Source: Lachancea kluyveri NRRL Y-12651 (taxonomy: Eukaryota > Ascomycota > Saccharomycetes > Saccharomycetales > Saccharomycetaceae). Taken from it: a DNA stretch of 64,000 nucleotides. The notes below the pieces were generated by a model. It made no database searches, was not told the DNA's origin, and saw only the letters and a list, made by a program, of their open reading frames with translations. The position numbers were made by a program, and so were the translations under genes. Location of the stretch: positions 620,001 through 684,000 of the forward strand of contig CM000688.1 in the NCBI GenBank assembly GCA_000149225.2, read 5' to 3'. Every line of letters begins with the position of its first letter. Position 1 is the stretch's first letter. Shown piece by piece: positions 36,620-45,350 of this stretch.

Positions 36620-38060
36620 GGGGTATACGGAACTGCAAAAAGAGAAACATTTAAACCAAAAATACTAGTTAAAGCAGGCCTTATTTTTGGCAGGTATATA
36701 ATTTATAATGCATTTAATCTCAACTATTAAAGAAAACCGTCAAAACAAACTAGCTAGCAGCACAGCATCATATGTCTGAACGAGTGCTACGCTTACTGGA
36801 AGGAGCCTAAGGGTGAGAACAAAGCACGAAGCCCGCGTCGTATTACGACGCCTGAAAGAGGAAAAAAAAAAACAGAACCCCAAGTTCGGAAGCGGCGCGG
36901 TATTTGCCCTCAACAGTACAATGGTTTGACTGTACTCGAAAACATCAATAAAAAAATTTTTTTTCTCCTCAAGTACACTAGTTGCTCTTCTCAGCTCTAG
37001 CGTCACAGTCTGACCCCGCGATGTTTTAGAAAGTATTGGCTCTTCAAACAAGCCTTCCCTCTCCATTCCTCCTCCTAGTTTCTACTGGTTTATTATGTGT
37101 GTGAAAAATATCATATCTGGGGCTACCTTGTAAGCGCATTGTGACAAGGGCCCAGATCTTTCCATGAATATCTTTTTTTTGTTTCAACGGTCGGAAGAGT
37201 CCTACCGAAAAAAGGCACATAAAAAAAAAGCTGCGAAACTGGCACGGACATAACCTAAAAACAATTACTGATTTACCGGGCAGTTTTGCTGTCCCCACCT
37301 ATTCCTTCGCGACCTTCTGTACAAAAAAAGAAAAAAAATAGAGATAACCACCGTGACGAGTTAGATGCCACATGGCCCCCTGCAATTAAAGGAAAATGCA
37401 GAATGCCTGCTTCTTGATTCTGTCAGCACGTACAAAATAACAAAGGCACCAATTTTACGCGTTTACACGTCACTATTGGCAATCGCGACCATTGGCTTAT
37501 ATATTCCGTCTATAATTACAGACTTTATAATAGTCTGCATATCTCGTATCTGGAAAATCATATGCGCATAATGCCTTGAAGCGCGTGCATATTGTTCGAT
37601 TATCATGTATTCGATACAGTTACTGCTGCACTCGTCACAAAATCGTCATTTCGGATTCTGATCAGTGCTTGCCAAATTTGAAGGCAGAACTAGCACATTT
37701 ACCTGCATCTGGAGACGTTAGACCCCCTGTTTATTTTCGCTTACACTCAACCGATTCGACCCTTACTCCTTCAAAAGGTCGCGGCTCAGAACCAGTTTCT
37801 ACTTCTCAATATAACGCATATAGATTTTATCTAAACAATAACATTCTAAAAATATGTAATGCTACGGACAATCGCAACCCTTTGAGTTTGGAAATCTCTC
37901 TTAGCCAGACGCAACCCTTTTGTTGTTTTTTTATTTTTGGACTGGTGCCGCAAAGCCGCGTGATCCTTTTTAGCCGTTCAGAAAATCACGGTTTCAAACC
38001 TGTGAATATACTTGTTGTGGTTGTCAGGGTTGTTCTTAGTAACATGGTTCTATAGGAAAT
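36620..38060. other. Long intergenic region between ROX1 and the acid phosphatase
   Basis: About 1,440 bases between convergent genes, where short spacing is the rule elsewhere in the window. A perfect inverted repeat GCGTCGT-ATT-ACGACGC lies at 36835-36851. An ATG-initiated 68-codon frame at 37365-37571 has a hydrophobic segment but no recognised relative. An open frame at 37576-38055 lacks an ATG start. I find no convincing gene. Confidence 0.55.
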
Positions 38061-39452
38061 TTAGAACTTAGCGGATGGAATGGCGCTGTATTGTTTGTCT
38101 TTGTAATCCCAGTAAAAGGTTAGAGTGGTGTTCTCTTTAATCTCACAGGATTGCACATAGTCCAAATCACCAATTCTTCCATTGGCATATTCAACGAAAT
38201 CATTCAGCTCACAACTCAAACCAGGACCTGAAGAGCAGCCATTGATTGGAATTACTGCATCGTTTACTACGTAACGGACATAAGAGGTGTCGTTACAAGA
38301 GAGTTTTTCGGTGTACACGCGAGCCCCTTGCGGAACGAACCAGGACTTGTGAAAAACATGGCCTTGAAATTCCGGGTGTTTGCTTGTCATATTTTTACCG
38401 GTGTCGAAAAGACCGACAGCGGCCAAAAAGTTGGAGATATCTGTGTCATGGGTGAAGCTCAACCAAATCTTGTTTGAAGGGTTCTCTTCGGTTAGCAATT
38501 GCAAAGATGCATTGAATAAAACAGAGCCTACAGTCTTACCTAGAGAGTTGCCTGGACCATGCTCATAGAATTCGGTCAAGTCGTCATAGTAGGAAAAGTT
38601 TATTAGTTCTTGCATGGTTAGCACGTCACACATATCACTACGTCCTCTGACATTGATCTCAAAGGCACACCAGACGTACATGGTCTGGACGTCGCTTGTA
38701 GTGATGTTCAGTCCGGGGTTGGAATCGTTGATTCTTTCAGCAGCCTGCTTCAAGTAATCTTTGGGGAAAGCCTTGACATACTCCTCGCTTTCATCTTCGT
38801 CAAACTTGGAGCATGATTTGATGGGGGTCAGAGTGTTGGCGCCGGTAGTGGCGTTTTCGCTAATTATTTGAACGCTGTAATCAATAGGATTCTTGTTTTT
38901 CAACATGTGCTGAGAGTTGAACCCACGTGCAAAGTTCACGGCGCTGTCGTAAACCCTTTTACTGTTGGAGGTAAAGACTGGCAAAGTTTCGTTGTTCAAC
39001 AAATCCGAGTATTTGGTATAAAAATATCTACCATGGTTTATCAAGTTTGTTTCACCAAGGTAAGGATTGCCCAAAACGGTGTTGTTGGTTGTAGTTTCCT
39101 TCTCCAGTTGGCTCTTATCCACGAAGAAGGTATAGTCATTCAAAAACGACAAATTACCAGAAAATTCACCAGTATAGTTGGTAAACTTCTCATACAACGT
39201 CGTTAGAGCTTTACCCTTTGAGACTGTTGGATAGCGTTCTCCGTGACGGGATAACAATTGGATTTGCTCCACGGTACAGGTGTCTGGGGTGTCAGTGGAA
39301 ATACCGAATGGAGTAGGAAATGAGAAGTATGGTGCCGCGCCGCCTAGAAACGGAAACAAGTGGTCTTGATCATAGCTGAAGGCCTTTTCTTCTTTGCTGA
39401 TTGGTAGGGCAGAAGCACCTAAGGCAAGTAGAGCTAGTTGTAATGGAATCAT
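38061..39452 (-). CDS. PHO5: PHO5-type secreted repressible acid phosphatase
   Basis: A 463-residue histidine acid phosphatase (467 in S. cerevisiae Pho5), starting at 39452 with a signal peptide (MIPLQLALLALGASA). Upstream in-frame codons begin at a TTG and would hide the signal. The catalytic RHGERYP motif is at 69-75, and the proton-donor HD is in SFTHDTD near residue 334. Many N-x-S/T sites indicate heavy glycosylation of a secreted or periplasmic enzyme that releases phosphate from organic esters. The conserved C-terminal part (FHKSWFVPQGARVYTEKLSC) matches Pho5/Pho3/Pho11. Its upstream region has several CACGTG boxes, the high-affinity Pho4 site. In S. cerevisiae PHO5/PHO3 are beside PBY1, so the location differs. 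Confidence 0.92.
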   Translation of the reverse strand: MIPLQLALLALGASALPISKEEKAFSYDQDHLFPFLGGAAPYFSFPTPFGISTDTPDTCTVEQIQLLSRHGERYPTVSKGKALTTLYEKFTNYTGEFSGNLSFLNDYTFFVDKSQLEKETTTNNTVLGNPYLGETNLINHGRYFYTKYSDLLNNETLPVFTSNSKRVYDSAVNFARGFNSQHMLKNKNPIDYSVQIISENATTGANTLTPIKSCSKFDEDESEEYVKAFPKDYLKQAAERINDSNPGLNITTSDVQTMYVWCAFEINVRGRSDMCDVLTMQELINFSYYDDLTEFYEHGPGNSLGKTVGSVLFNASLQLLTEENPSNKIWLSFTHDTDISNFLAAVGLFDTGKNMTSKHPEFQGHVFHKSWFVPQGARVYTEKLSCNDTSYVRYVVNDAVIPINGCSSGPGLSCELNDFVEYANGRIGDLDYVQSCEIKENTTLTFYWDYKDKQYSAIPSAKF

Positions 39453-40895
39453 CGATTGCTGCTCTCCTAGGCATTCGAATTTTTTTACACCCAAGAGAGT
39501 TGATTACTTGTAGTATTTATATGCTGTTGGTTTTTGTTTTTCATTTTTTTTTTTTTTTTTTGATTCTGCAATATACTTCCATGCTTGCATCCACGTGGAC
39601 CTGTTCAATCGATTTAGATGATTTAGATTAGATTATGCGCCCATATTTTCCCCTTTATTGTTGCATAGTTTTGTTGGCCAAGGCCTTCTTGGCAAGACCA
39701 CTCCGTGACGCACGTGCGCCAAATTTTGTAGCGTCATCAAGGTGCATTCTAAAAAAGCAGCAATTATGAAACGAAATTTTAAGCTATATGCGATCTCATC
39801 TATAAGAATTGAGTAGCACGAGAGAAGAAAACCATGAACCAGTACTAAGCACGTGTACTGTGCAGTATATGAGTACCCGCTTTCACGTGTTTGGGAAACA
39901 TTGCAATAAGCTGGCCCTGCGGAAAAACTAGTATTCTGAACGAAACCTTCGTGACCTTATGAAACTGCTTAATCATACCTGGCCTCAAGACAAATAGTGG
40001 CCTTTTCTTCGAAAACATTGTTAGAGCCTGATGACAAAAACCACACAATGTCTCGGCTATTGTGCGGAACAATAGCCGAATTTTTCCATGCGGTTTACAA
40101 ACAACCAGAGGCACTAAGATAAACGTCCATACCAAATTGATTAAACAGCTCAAGCATTTTCAAAGTTTGCAATGTTTGCAGAAATTTTATGCTACAGATG
40201 AAACGCTATTACCGAGAGGAATTCAAAAACCCAAAAGTATAGTTTTGCCACAAAGTGTGTTGAAACACATCTTTTTTTGGTGTCTTTTTTTTTTGTTATA
40301 CACATCCTCTAACCTGGTCAATATATTTGTACTAAGAATCACCCAATGTTATATCGAACCATTTTTGGCAAGCATGTGAAAATGATAATATAAATCTGTG
40401 ATGTTGAAGTGCGATATATATTGCATCACGTGCTTGGAGGAGGAGGGCTACCTACGAGGAAGCCCAAAATTTAAAGGGCATTCCAATTGATTTTTGAGCA
40501 CTCTACAATTTATCTCAGCATTGCCTTTGATTGTAGTTTTCGTAGCGGATAGGCAAAAGGGTTCAAAAAAAAACTACGAGTATTCCGATTTCGGTATCTT
40601 TCGGGTTTTTTTGCTGGGACAAAATATGTAAGCCAACAAACGCAAACACATTGCTACAAGCTGTAAGCCGCTGTAGATGGTAGCTTGTGACAAGAAACCA
40701 CCCCTAACCGTTTAGCAGCAATTCCAACCATTTCTAATTCTTGAGACGACCTTCGTTTATTTTTTACATCATTATGTACGTAATCTTACTATCATTGTTG
40801 GAAAAGAAGAAAAAAAAATTGGCACGGTGGCAAAAACTTGTCAACTTCACCATTTGTCTCGAAGACACTCCAAACAGAAGAATCATCCATCAGCA
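39453..40895. promoter_or_regulatory. Divergent promoter region PHO5-like/PHO88 with five CACGTG boxes
   Basis: About 1,440 bases between divergent genes. CACGTG occurs at 39592-39597, 39711-39716, 39850-39855, 39884-39889 and 40427-40432. These are 140, 259, 398, 432 and 975 bases upstream of the acid phosphatase start. The last is also 464 bases upstream of PHO88 and reads ATCACGTG, which also fits Cbf1. An exact Rpn4-type GGTGGCAAA sits at 40826-40834. No coding gene is convincing here. Confidence 0.7.
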
Positions 40896-41468
40896 ATGAA
40901 CCCTCAAGTGTCTAATTTGGTCATCATGTTGATCATGATGCAAGTCTCTCGTCGTTTGGATATGGAAGACCCAACTATTGTCTTCTACGTCAGAATTTTT
41001 TACTGTTCCTCTGTGGCCATCGCTTGGGTTGTGTACCAAGCCACAAGACAAAAAATCGTTCAAAAGAACGACTTGACCACTTTGAAGTATGTTACTCCAC
41101 CAAACCCACTAGCCGGCCAAGCCGAGGGCAAGTTGGAAGTCACCACTGTCAGAGACTATGATTTGCAACAACTTGACTCTTCAATCAAGTCCATCTACAC
41201 TGGTTTGGCTATGATGGGTTTCATGCACTTGTACATGAAGTACACCAACCCATTATTGATGCAAAGTATTTCTCCAGTCAAGTCAGCCTTGGAACACAAT
41301 GAAGTTAAGATTCATTTGTTTGGAAAGCCTGCTACCGGTGATTTGAAGAGACCATTTAAGGCTCCATCCTTGTTTGGTGGTATGTCTGGTGGCTCTGACC
41401 CAAAGACTGACAAAAAGTCTATTGAAGAAGCTGAGACCGCCGGTAAAGGTGGTGTTAAGGCTGAATAG
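40896..41468 (+). CDS. PHO88: PHO88/SND3, ER membrane protein in targeting and phosphate transport
   Basis: A 190-residue protein, starting at the ATG at 40896 (MNPQVSNLVIMLIMMQVSRRLDMEDPTI); upstream in-frame codons to 40827 are not conserved. N-terminal hydrophobic segments span about residues 6-20 and 33-50, and LFGKPATGDLKRPFKAPSLFGGM is the conserved cytosolic part. Genetically it affects phosphate transport; as Snd3 it works in the SRP-independent route to the ER. The E-box 464 bases upstream may tie it to phosphate control. It is followed in tandem by UBA3 after 126 bases. Confidence 0.96.
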   Translation: MNPQVSNLVIMLIMMQVSRRLDMEDPTIVFYVRIFYCSSVAIAWVVYQATRQKIVQKNDLTTLKYVTPPNPLAGQAEGKLEVTTVRDYDLQQLDSSIKSIYTGLAMMGFMHLYMKYTNPLLMQSISPVKSALEHNEVKIHLFGKPATGDLKRPFKAPSLFGGMSGGSDPKTDKKSIEEAETAGKGGVKAE

Positions 41469-41594
41469 ATGGCCTTCGGTTCCTGTAAACAGTGTCGTAA
41501 ATAGTTATCATTTTGTCTCTATAAATTGTATACGTGCGATTTAACTATCTCGCTCTTTACAGAAGGCTTTTATGAAAGCAATAGAGAATGAGGC

Positions 41595-42536
41595 ATGGCT
41601 GACCTAAGTAACACATCAGTTTTGGTTTTGGGAGCAGGTGGCCTGGGGTGTGAAATCTTGAAGAACCTGTCCATGGCTGGGATTCCTAAAATTCATGTTG
41701 TCGACATGGACACCATCGAATTAACTAACTTGAACAGGCAGTTCCTCTTCCACGAGAAAGATATAGGAAAGCCAAAAGCAATTGTCGCGGCAAATTACAT
41801 CAATTCCAGGAAGTTTCCTAGTTTGAATAATGGTTCTTGTGTTGAGGTGACCCCGTATTTTCGAGACTTGACCACCTTTGATGTTGCGTTTCTCTCGCAG
41901 TTTACTATGGTTATCTCTGGCCTAGATTCCATTGAGGCTAGAAGGTTTATCAACGGACAGCTTATCAACGTCACACTACAATCTGGATTTGAAAAATGCA
42001 TTCCACTTATTGATGGTGGTAGTGAGGGCTTTAAAGGCCATTGTAAAACTATTATTCCAGGCTTTACCGCATGCTACGAATGTTCGATCGGTACTTTGCC
42101 AACGCGGGTTCAGACTTATCCACTGTGTACCGTTGCAAATAATCCAAGGCTACCAGAACATGTTGTTGAGTATATTGTCAGTGTGAAATGGCCAGAGGAA
42201 TTTCCAGCTCGGCAGTATGATTACGATAGCTATAAGGATATTGACTGGATTAAACAGCAATGTCTGCTTCGTGCTCGTGAATTTGGTATAGACTGTTCCG
42301 CTTTAACTACAAGGTTTATACTTGGAGTCATAAAAAACATTATCCCGAGTGTTGCTAGCACTAATGCAATTATCGCGGGCCAGTGTTGTAACGAGGCAAT
42401 AAAGTTGCTATATGATATTTACCAATTTGATGAATCGCCCAATTTTATGATATATAATGGTGATGAAGGCTGTTTTAGCTACAGTTTTACCCATGAACGG
42501 TTACCAGATTGTCCAGTATGCAGGGTTTTGTCGTAG
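41595..42536 (+). CDS. UBA3: UBA3, catalytic subunit of the Rub1 (NEDD8) activating enzyme
   Basis: A 313-residue E1-type protein (299 in S. cerevisiae). The ATP-binding loop is GAGGLGCEILKN (about 13-24), the adenylate site is NLNRQFLF, and the catalytic cysteine is C178 in YPLCTVANNPR. Structural zinc cysteines are CYEC and the C-terminal CPVC. With Ula1 it activates Rub1 for transfer through Ubc12 to cullins. In S. cerevisiae this is YPR066W, after ROX1 (YPR065W); here PHO88 from the other track lies between. Confidence 0.94.
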   Translation: MADLSNTSVLVLGAGGLGCEILKNLSMAGIPKIHVVDMDTIELTNLNRQFLFHEKDIGKPKAIVAANYINSRKFPSLNNGSCVEVTPYFRDLTTFDVAFLSQFTMVISGLDSIEARRFINGQLINVTLQSGFEKCIPLIDGGSEGFKGHCKTIIPGFTACYECSIGTLPTRVQTYPLCTVANNPRLPEHVVEYIVSVKWPEEFPARQYDYDSYKDIDWIKQQCLLRAREFGIDCSALTTRFILGVIKNIIPSVASTNAIIAGQCCNEAIKLLYDIYQFDESPNFMIYNGDEGCFSYSFTHERLPDCPVCRVLS

Positions 42537-43123
42537 AGTAGGAAGCACCTTTGGGAGAACGGGAATTTTATAGGAGGGAAGAGTCAAAATTATAGCGAGT
42601 CTGTGGAAAAACATGGATTATTTCAGCATTTGATACTACTTGCACATCTCCGAAATTCTTTTTTCTGTGGCAAAGTTGAGTTCACCCTTTTGATGAATAT
42701 TAAAAGTATAGGGGAAATGCAATTTTCAAACTGGGCCTACCTTACTGCCTCGAGCGATTTTTCTTAGGGTATGTCCTACTGGCGACGTCTGTATTAGTCG
42801 AAACTCTTTTGGACTCTCTGAAGATACAGAATCTCAGAGGCAGTTGTACTCTTCATTTGCATGTAACAAAACTACAAAGAATAAGGTTTATAATATTTTC
42901 AGGAGTAATATATGAGCTCTCAACATTTGCTCTTATACAAGGTTTTACAGTAAAATAATATCTACATTATTCATTTTTGATCTAACTGTCTGAATTATTT
43001 CGTGTATAATTACATTTTATGCGATAATTTGGGGGAATTCTTACTGAAAAATGAATAATGTAGACACTTACTAATTTCGAGAACATTAGTCTACTGGATT
43101 TGTATAAAACTGTTTCTGATTAA
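42537..43123. other. Intergenic region between UBA3 and ISA2
   Basis: 587 bases between tandem genes. AT-rich, with no open frame, repeat or RNA gene that I can recognise; it should hold the ISA2 promoter. Confidence 0.6.
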
Positions 43124-43681
43124 ATGATTGCCAAATTGTTCTATGGTGTACCCAAAATTTCCAGAGCAGCCAGGCCACAAATAACAAGCCTCATTTATAG
43201 AACAAGATTTTATTCCACGTTGGAAGATACACCGATACAACCTTTGAAGGTGATCAACGGCAAGCCTGATCTGAAGCTAGCAATTACACAACGAGCCGCC
43301 AATAGGTTAGCTCAAATTTACAGAGACAGCCAAGAGGTTTTGAGAGTGGCCGTAGAAAGTGGTGGCTGTCACGGTTTCCAATACAATCTAAAGCTAGTGA
43401 GCAAAGATGACATAAAACTGAATAGCGAAGACACAAAGAAAAGTAAACAGCAGCAAGAAAATGAATTTGATGATGACGAAGATTTTGAAGCAAACAATGA
43501 CATAGTATATGTGCTGCCTAAAAATCAAGGAGAAGTAGTCATCGATGAGAATTCTTTGAAAATTCTGAACAATACTACGTTAACTTATAGTACAGAACTG
43601 ATTGGATCTACTTTTAAAATCAATGGTGGAAGCATGAAGAGTAGCTGTGGCTGTGGTAGCAGCTTCGATATTGATGTGTGA
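43124..43681 (+). CDS. ISA2: ISA2, mitochondrial A-type Fe-S assembly protein
   Basis: A 185-residue protein, close to S. cerevisiae Isa2. The N-terminus (MIAKLFYGVPKISRAARPQ) is basic and amphipathic, a mitochondrial presequence. The A-type domain has its three conserved cysteines: one in VESGGCHGFQY and two in the C-terminal SSCGCGSSF. An acidic insertion (EFDDDEDFE) lies in the middle. With Isa1 and Iba57 it matures [4Fe-4S] proteins such as aconitase. It is convergent with IML3, with only five bases between the stop codons. Confidence 0.95.
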   Translation: MIAKLFYGVPKISRAARPQITSLIYRTRFYSTLEDTPIQPLKVINGKPDLKLAITQRAANRLAQIYRDSQEVLRVAVESGGCHGFQYNLKLVSKDDIKLNSEDTKKSKQQQENEFDDDEDFEANNDIVYVLPKNQGEVVIDENSLKILNNTTLTYSTELIGSTFKINGGSMKSSCGCGSSFDIDV

Positions 43682-43686
43682 GAAAT

Positions 43687-44619
43687 TTAATAGCGTCTGT
43701 ATATATTCATAATCTCAAATATTATGCCTATTATGTGAAAAGTCGTGAATTTGTAAGGATTTTTGGTTTCGTTGTCTGACATATTTCTATCAAATTGAAT
43801 CATATGTTTGTTCAGTGTAATCATATCTTGTAACTTCAATTCTACAAGAGGTAATTCTTCGCAAAGTAGGCCTGTACGTTCATGGATGTAAGGAAATACT
43901 GAATCAGCTATTGGGTCTTCCGAGGTTCCTTCACTAGCCAAGAAGTAAATACTCTTCTTATCAATGTCGAGCTCTATATTTTTTAAGTTCTTATCATCAG
44001 TATCTACTTCAAATACTAATCGCATGTTGTACCAACAATGCCATATGTCATATACTTCATTTCCTAAATCACTCTTTGTATTTCTTAAAACGTAGCTTGC
44101 AATTTGGGTCATCCATTTGTTAGTGAATTGCAAGTCTTTTACGATAATACTAAACGCTAGCTTCAGGTACTCTAAAAATCTAGTGGATATTCTGGAAAGA
44201 ATTGATGTGTCTATTAAGCACAAGCACAAAGTGTTAAAGTCCCGATGATGCGCATTGTTTAAATCGGTGAGTAATAGATATTTGGCTTTTATTTGATCAT
44301 CATCATAAAGACCTTCATCATAAGGTAGCACGCATTCGATCCAAGTGGTGTAAAACCTTTTTGCACCACTGTCAGTTATTTCAATCTGCTCCCTCAAATG
44401 CGAATCAGATAGGTGGAAACTCTTGCACGTGGATTCTGTTTCATTAATCTCTATTATATGACTCTCAACTTTAAGCGAAACCTGATGGTTAGCGCCGCCA
44501 GTATCCTCAAAGGCGCGTTGAAACATTTGTCGGAATTCATCTTCTCTTAAAGTTAATTCTTTTGGCTCGATGGCCTTGGTCAATGCATGAAAGCTCCAGC
44601 TACCTCTTCTTAGCTCCAT
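43687..44619 (-). CDS. IML3: IML3, kinetochore protein (CENP-L homolog)
   Basis: A 310-residue protein, longer than the 245 residues of S. cerevisiae Iml3. Identification rests mainly on position (YBR107C, between PHO88 and AIM3) and on general similarity, for example SWSFHALTKAIEP near the N-terminus and the C-terminal ITLNKHMIQFDRNM. Iml3 pairs with Chl4 (CENP-N) in the Ctf19 inner-kinetochore complex and helps load pericentromeric cohesin. I see no catalytic motifs. The extra length is spread through the protein and does not form a separate domain. Confidence 0.82.
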   Translation of the reverse strand: MELRRGSWSFHALTKAIEPKELTLREDEFRQMFQRAFEDTGGANHQVSLKVESHIIEINETESTCKSFHLSDSHLREQIEITDSGAKRFYTTWIECVLPYDEGLYDDDQIKAKYLLLTDLNNAHHRDFNTLCLCLIDTSILSRISTRFLEYLKLAFSIIVKDLQFTNKWMTQIASYVLRNTKSDLGNEVYDIWHCWYNMRLVFEVDTDDKNLKNIELDIDKKSIYFLASEGTSEDPIADSVFPYIHERTGLLCEELPLVELKLQDMITLNKHMIQFDRNMSDNETKNPYKFTTFHIIGIIFEIMNIYRRY

Positions 44620-45350
44620 GACTATTAGAAATTGTCTGTTTTAAAAAAGTTCGTGCTACAAAAGGTTTACGAACTGGGTGGACCCGAGAATACATACGCC
44701 TTTTTTTACGTTCTGTAATGTTCTCAGTCTCATAGATCTATAGATCAGAAGCACAGTCGGAAAAGCTTACTAGTGTGGTAGCAACATCCGCATATAGTGG
44801 CTCCTTCGAGGATTGTTCCAAACAAATAACTGCATGTCTCACCAAACCAACGATATCTTCTGCTTTATGGAACTCCGACTCCAGCCGCAACAAATCCAGG
44901 AGCCTCTACAAAGCTCGACATACATAACTGACTAGACACTACTGCTCTACTGGCTTCAAAGGTACTATTACTTAGTAATTCAAGTGTAAAACTATTTCAA
45001 ATTGCCTGGTTTGTAGTTACCTTGGCCTGAACCCTGTACTCTACGTACATGTTTTTGCACATGCTTGCATAGTTTTGTAGAGGCTTTAAAGACTATGCAA
45101 CTCTAACGCAATTTCCTTGGAAAATCTTACGGTTTTTGTATCAATTCGAATGGAAGGCCGCTAAAGCTATTTTTGGTGCTTCCTCGGTGCAAATAATTAT
45201 ACGCATATGTTTGTAGTTTTTGTCGTTTTTCCCGTTAGTATCAAATTCCTCAGACGGATAAAAAGTTTCCAAACTTCCCCTTTCAGACTTTAGCGCTACA
45301 TTCACCATCGACATAAACAAAACCTAAAAGCACTAAATAGTCATCCTAGA
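44620..45350. other. Intergenic region between IML3 and AIM3
   Basis: 731 bases between divergent genes, with no gene or repeat recognised. Confidence 0.55.

Noticed and set aside
37576-38055. 159-codon open frame upstream of the acid phosphatase 3' end
   Set aside because: It begins at a TTG rather than an ATG, has no protein-like conservation that I recognise, and reads through composition typical of spacer DNA.
40826-40834. Exact Rpn4-type site GGTGGCAAA upstream of PHO88
   Set aside because: The same 9-mer or its complement also occurs inside the SIF2 and MED1 coding regions, so a chance match is likely; kept only as a note in the promoter entry.
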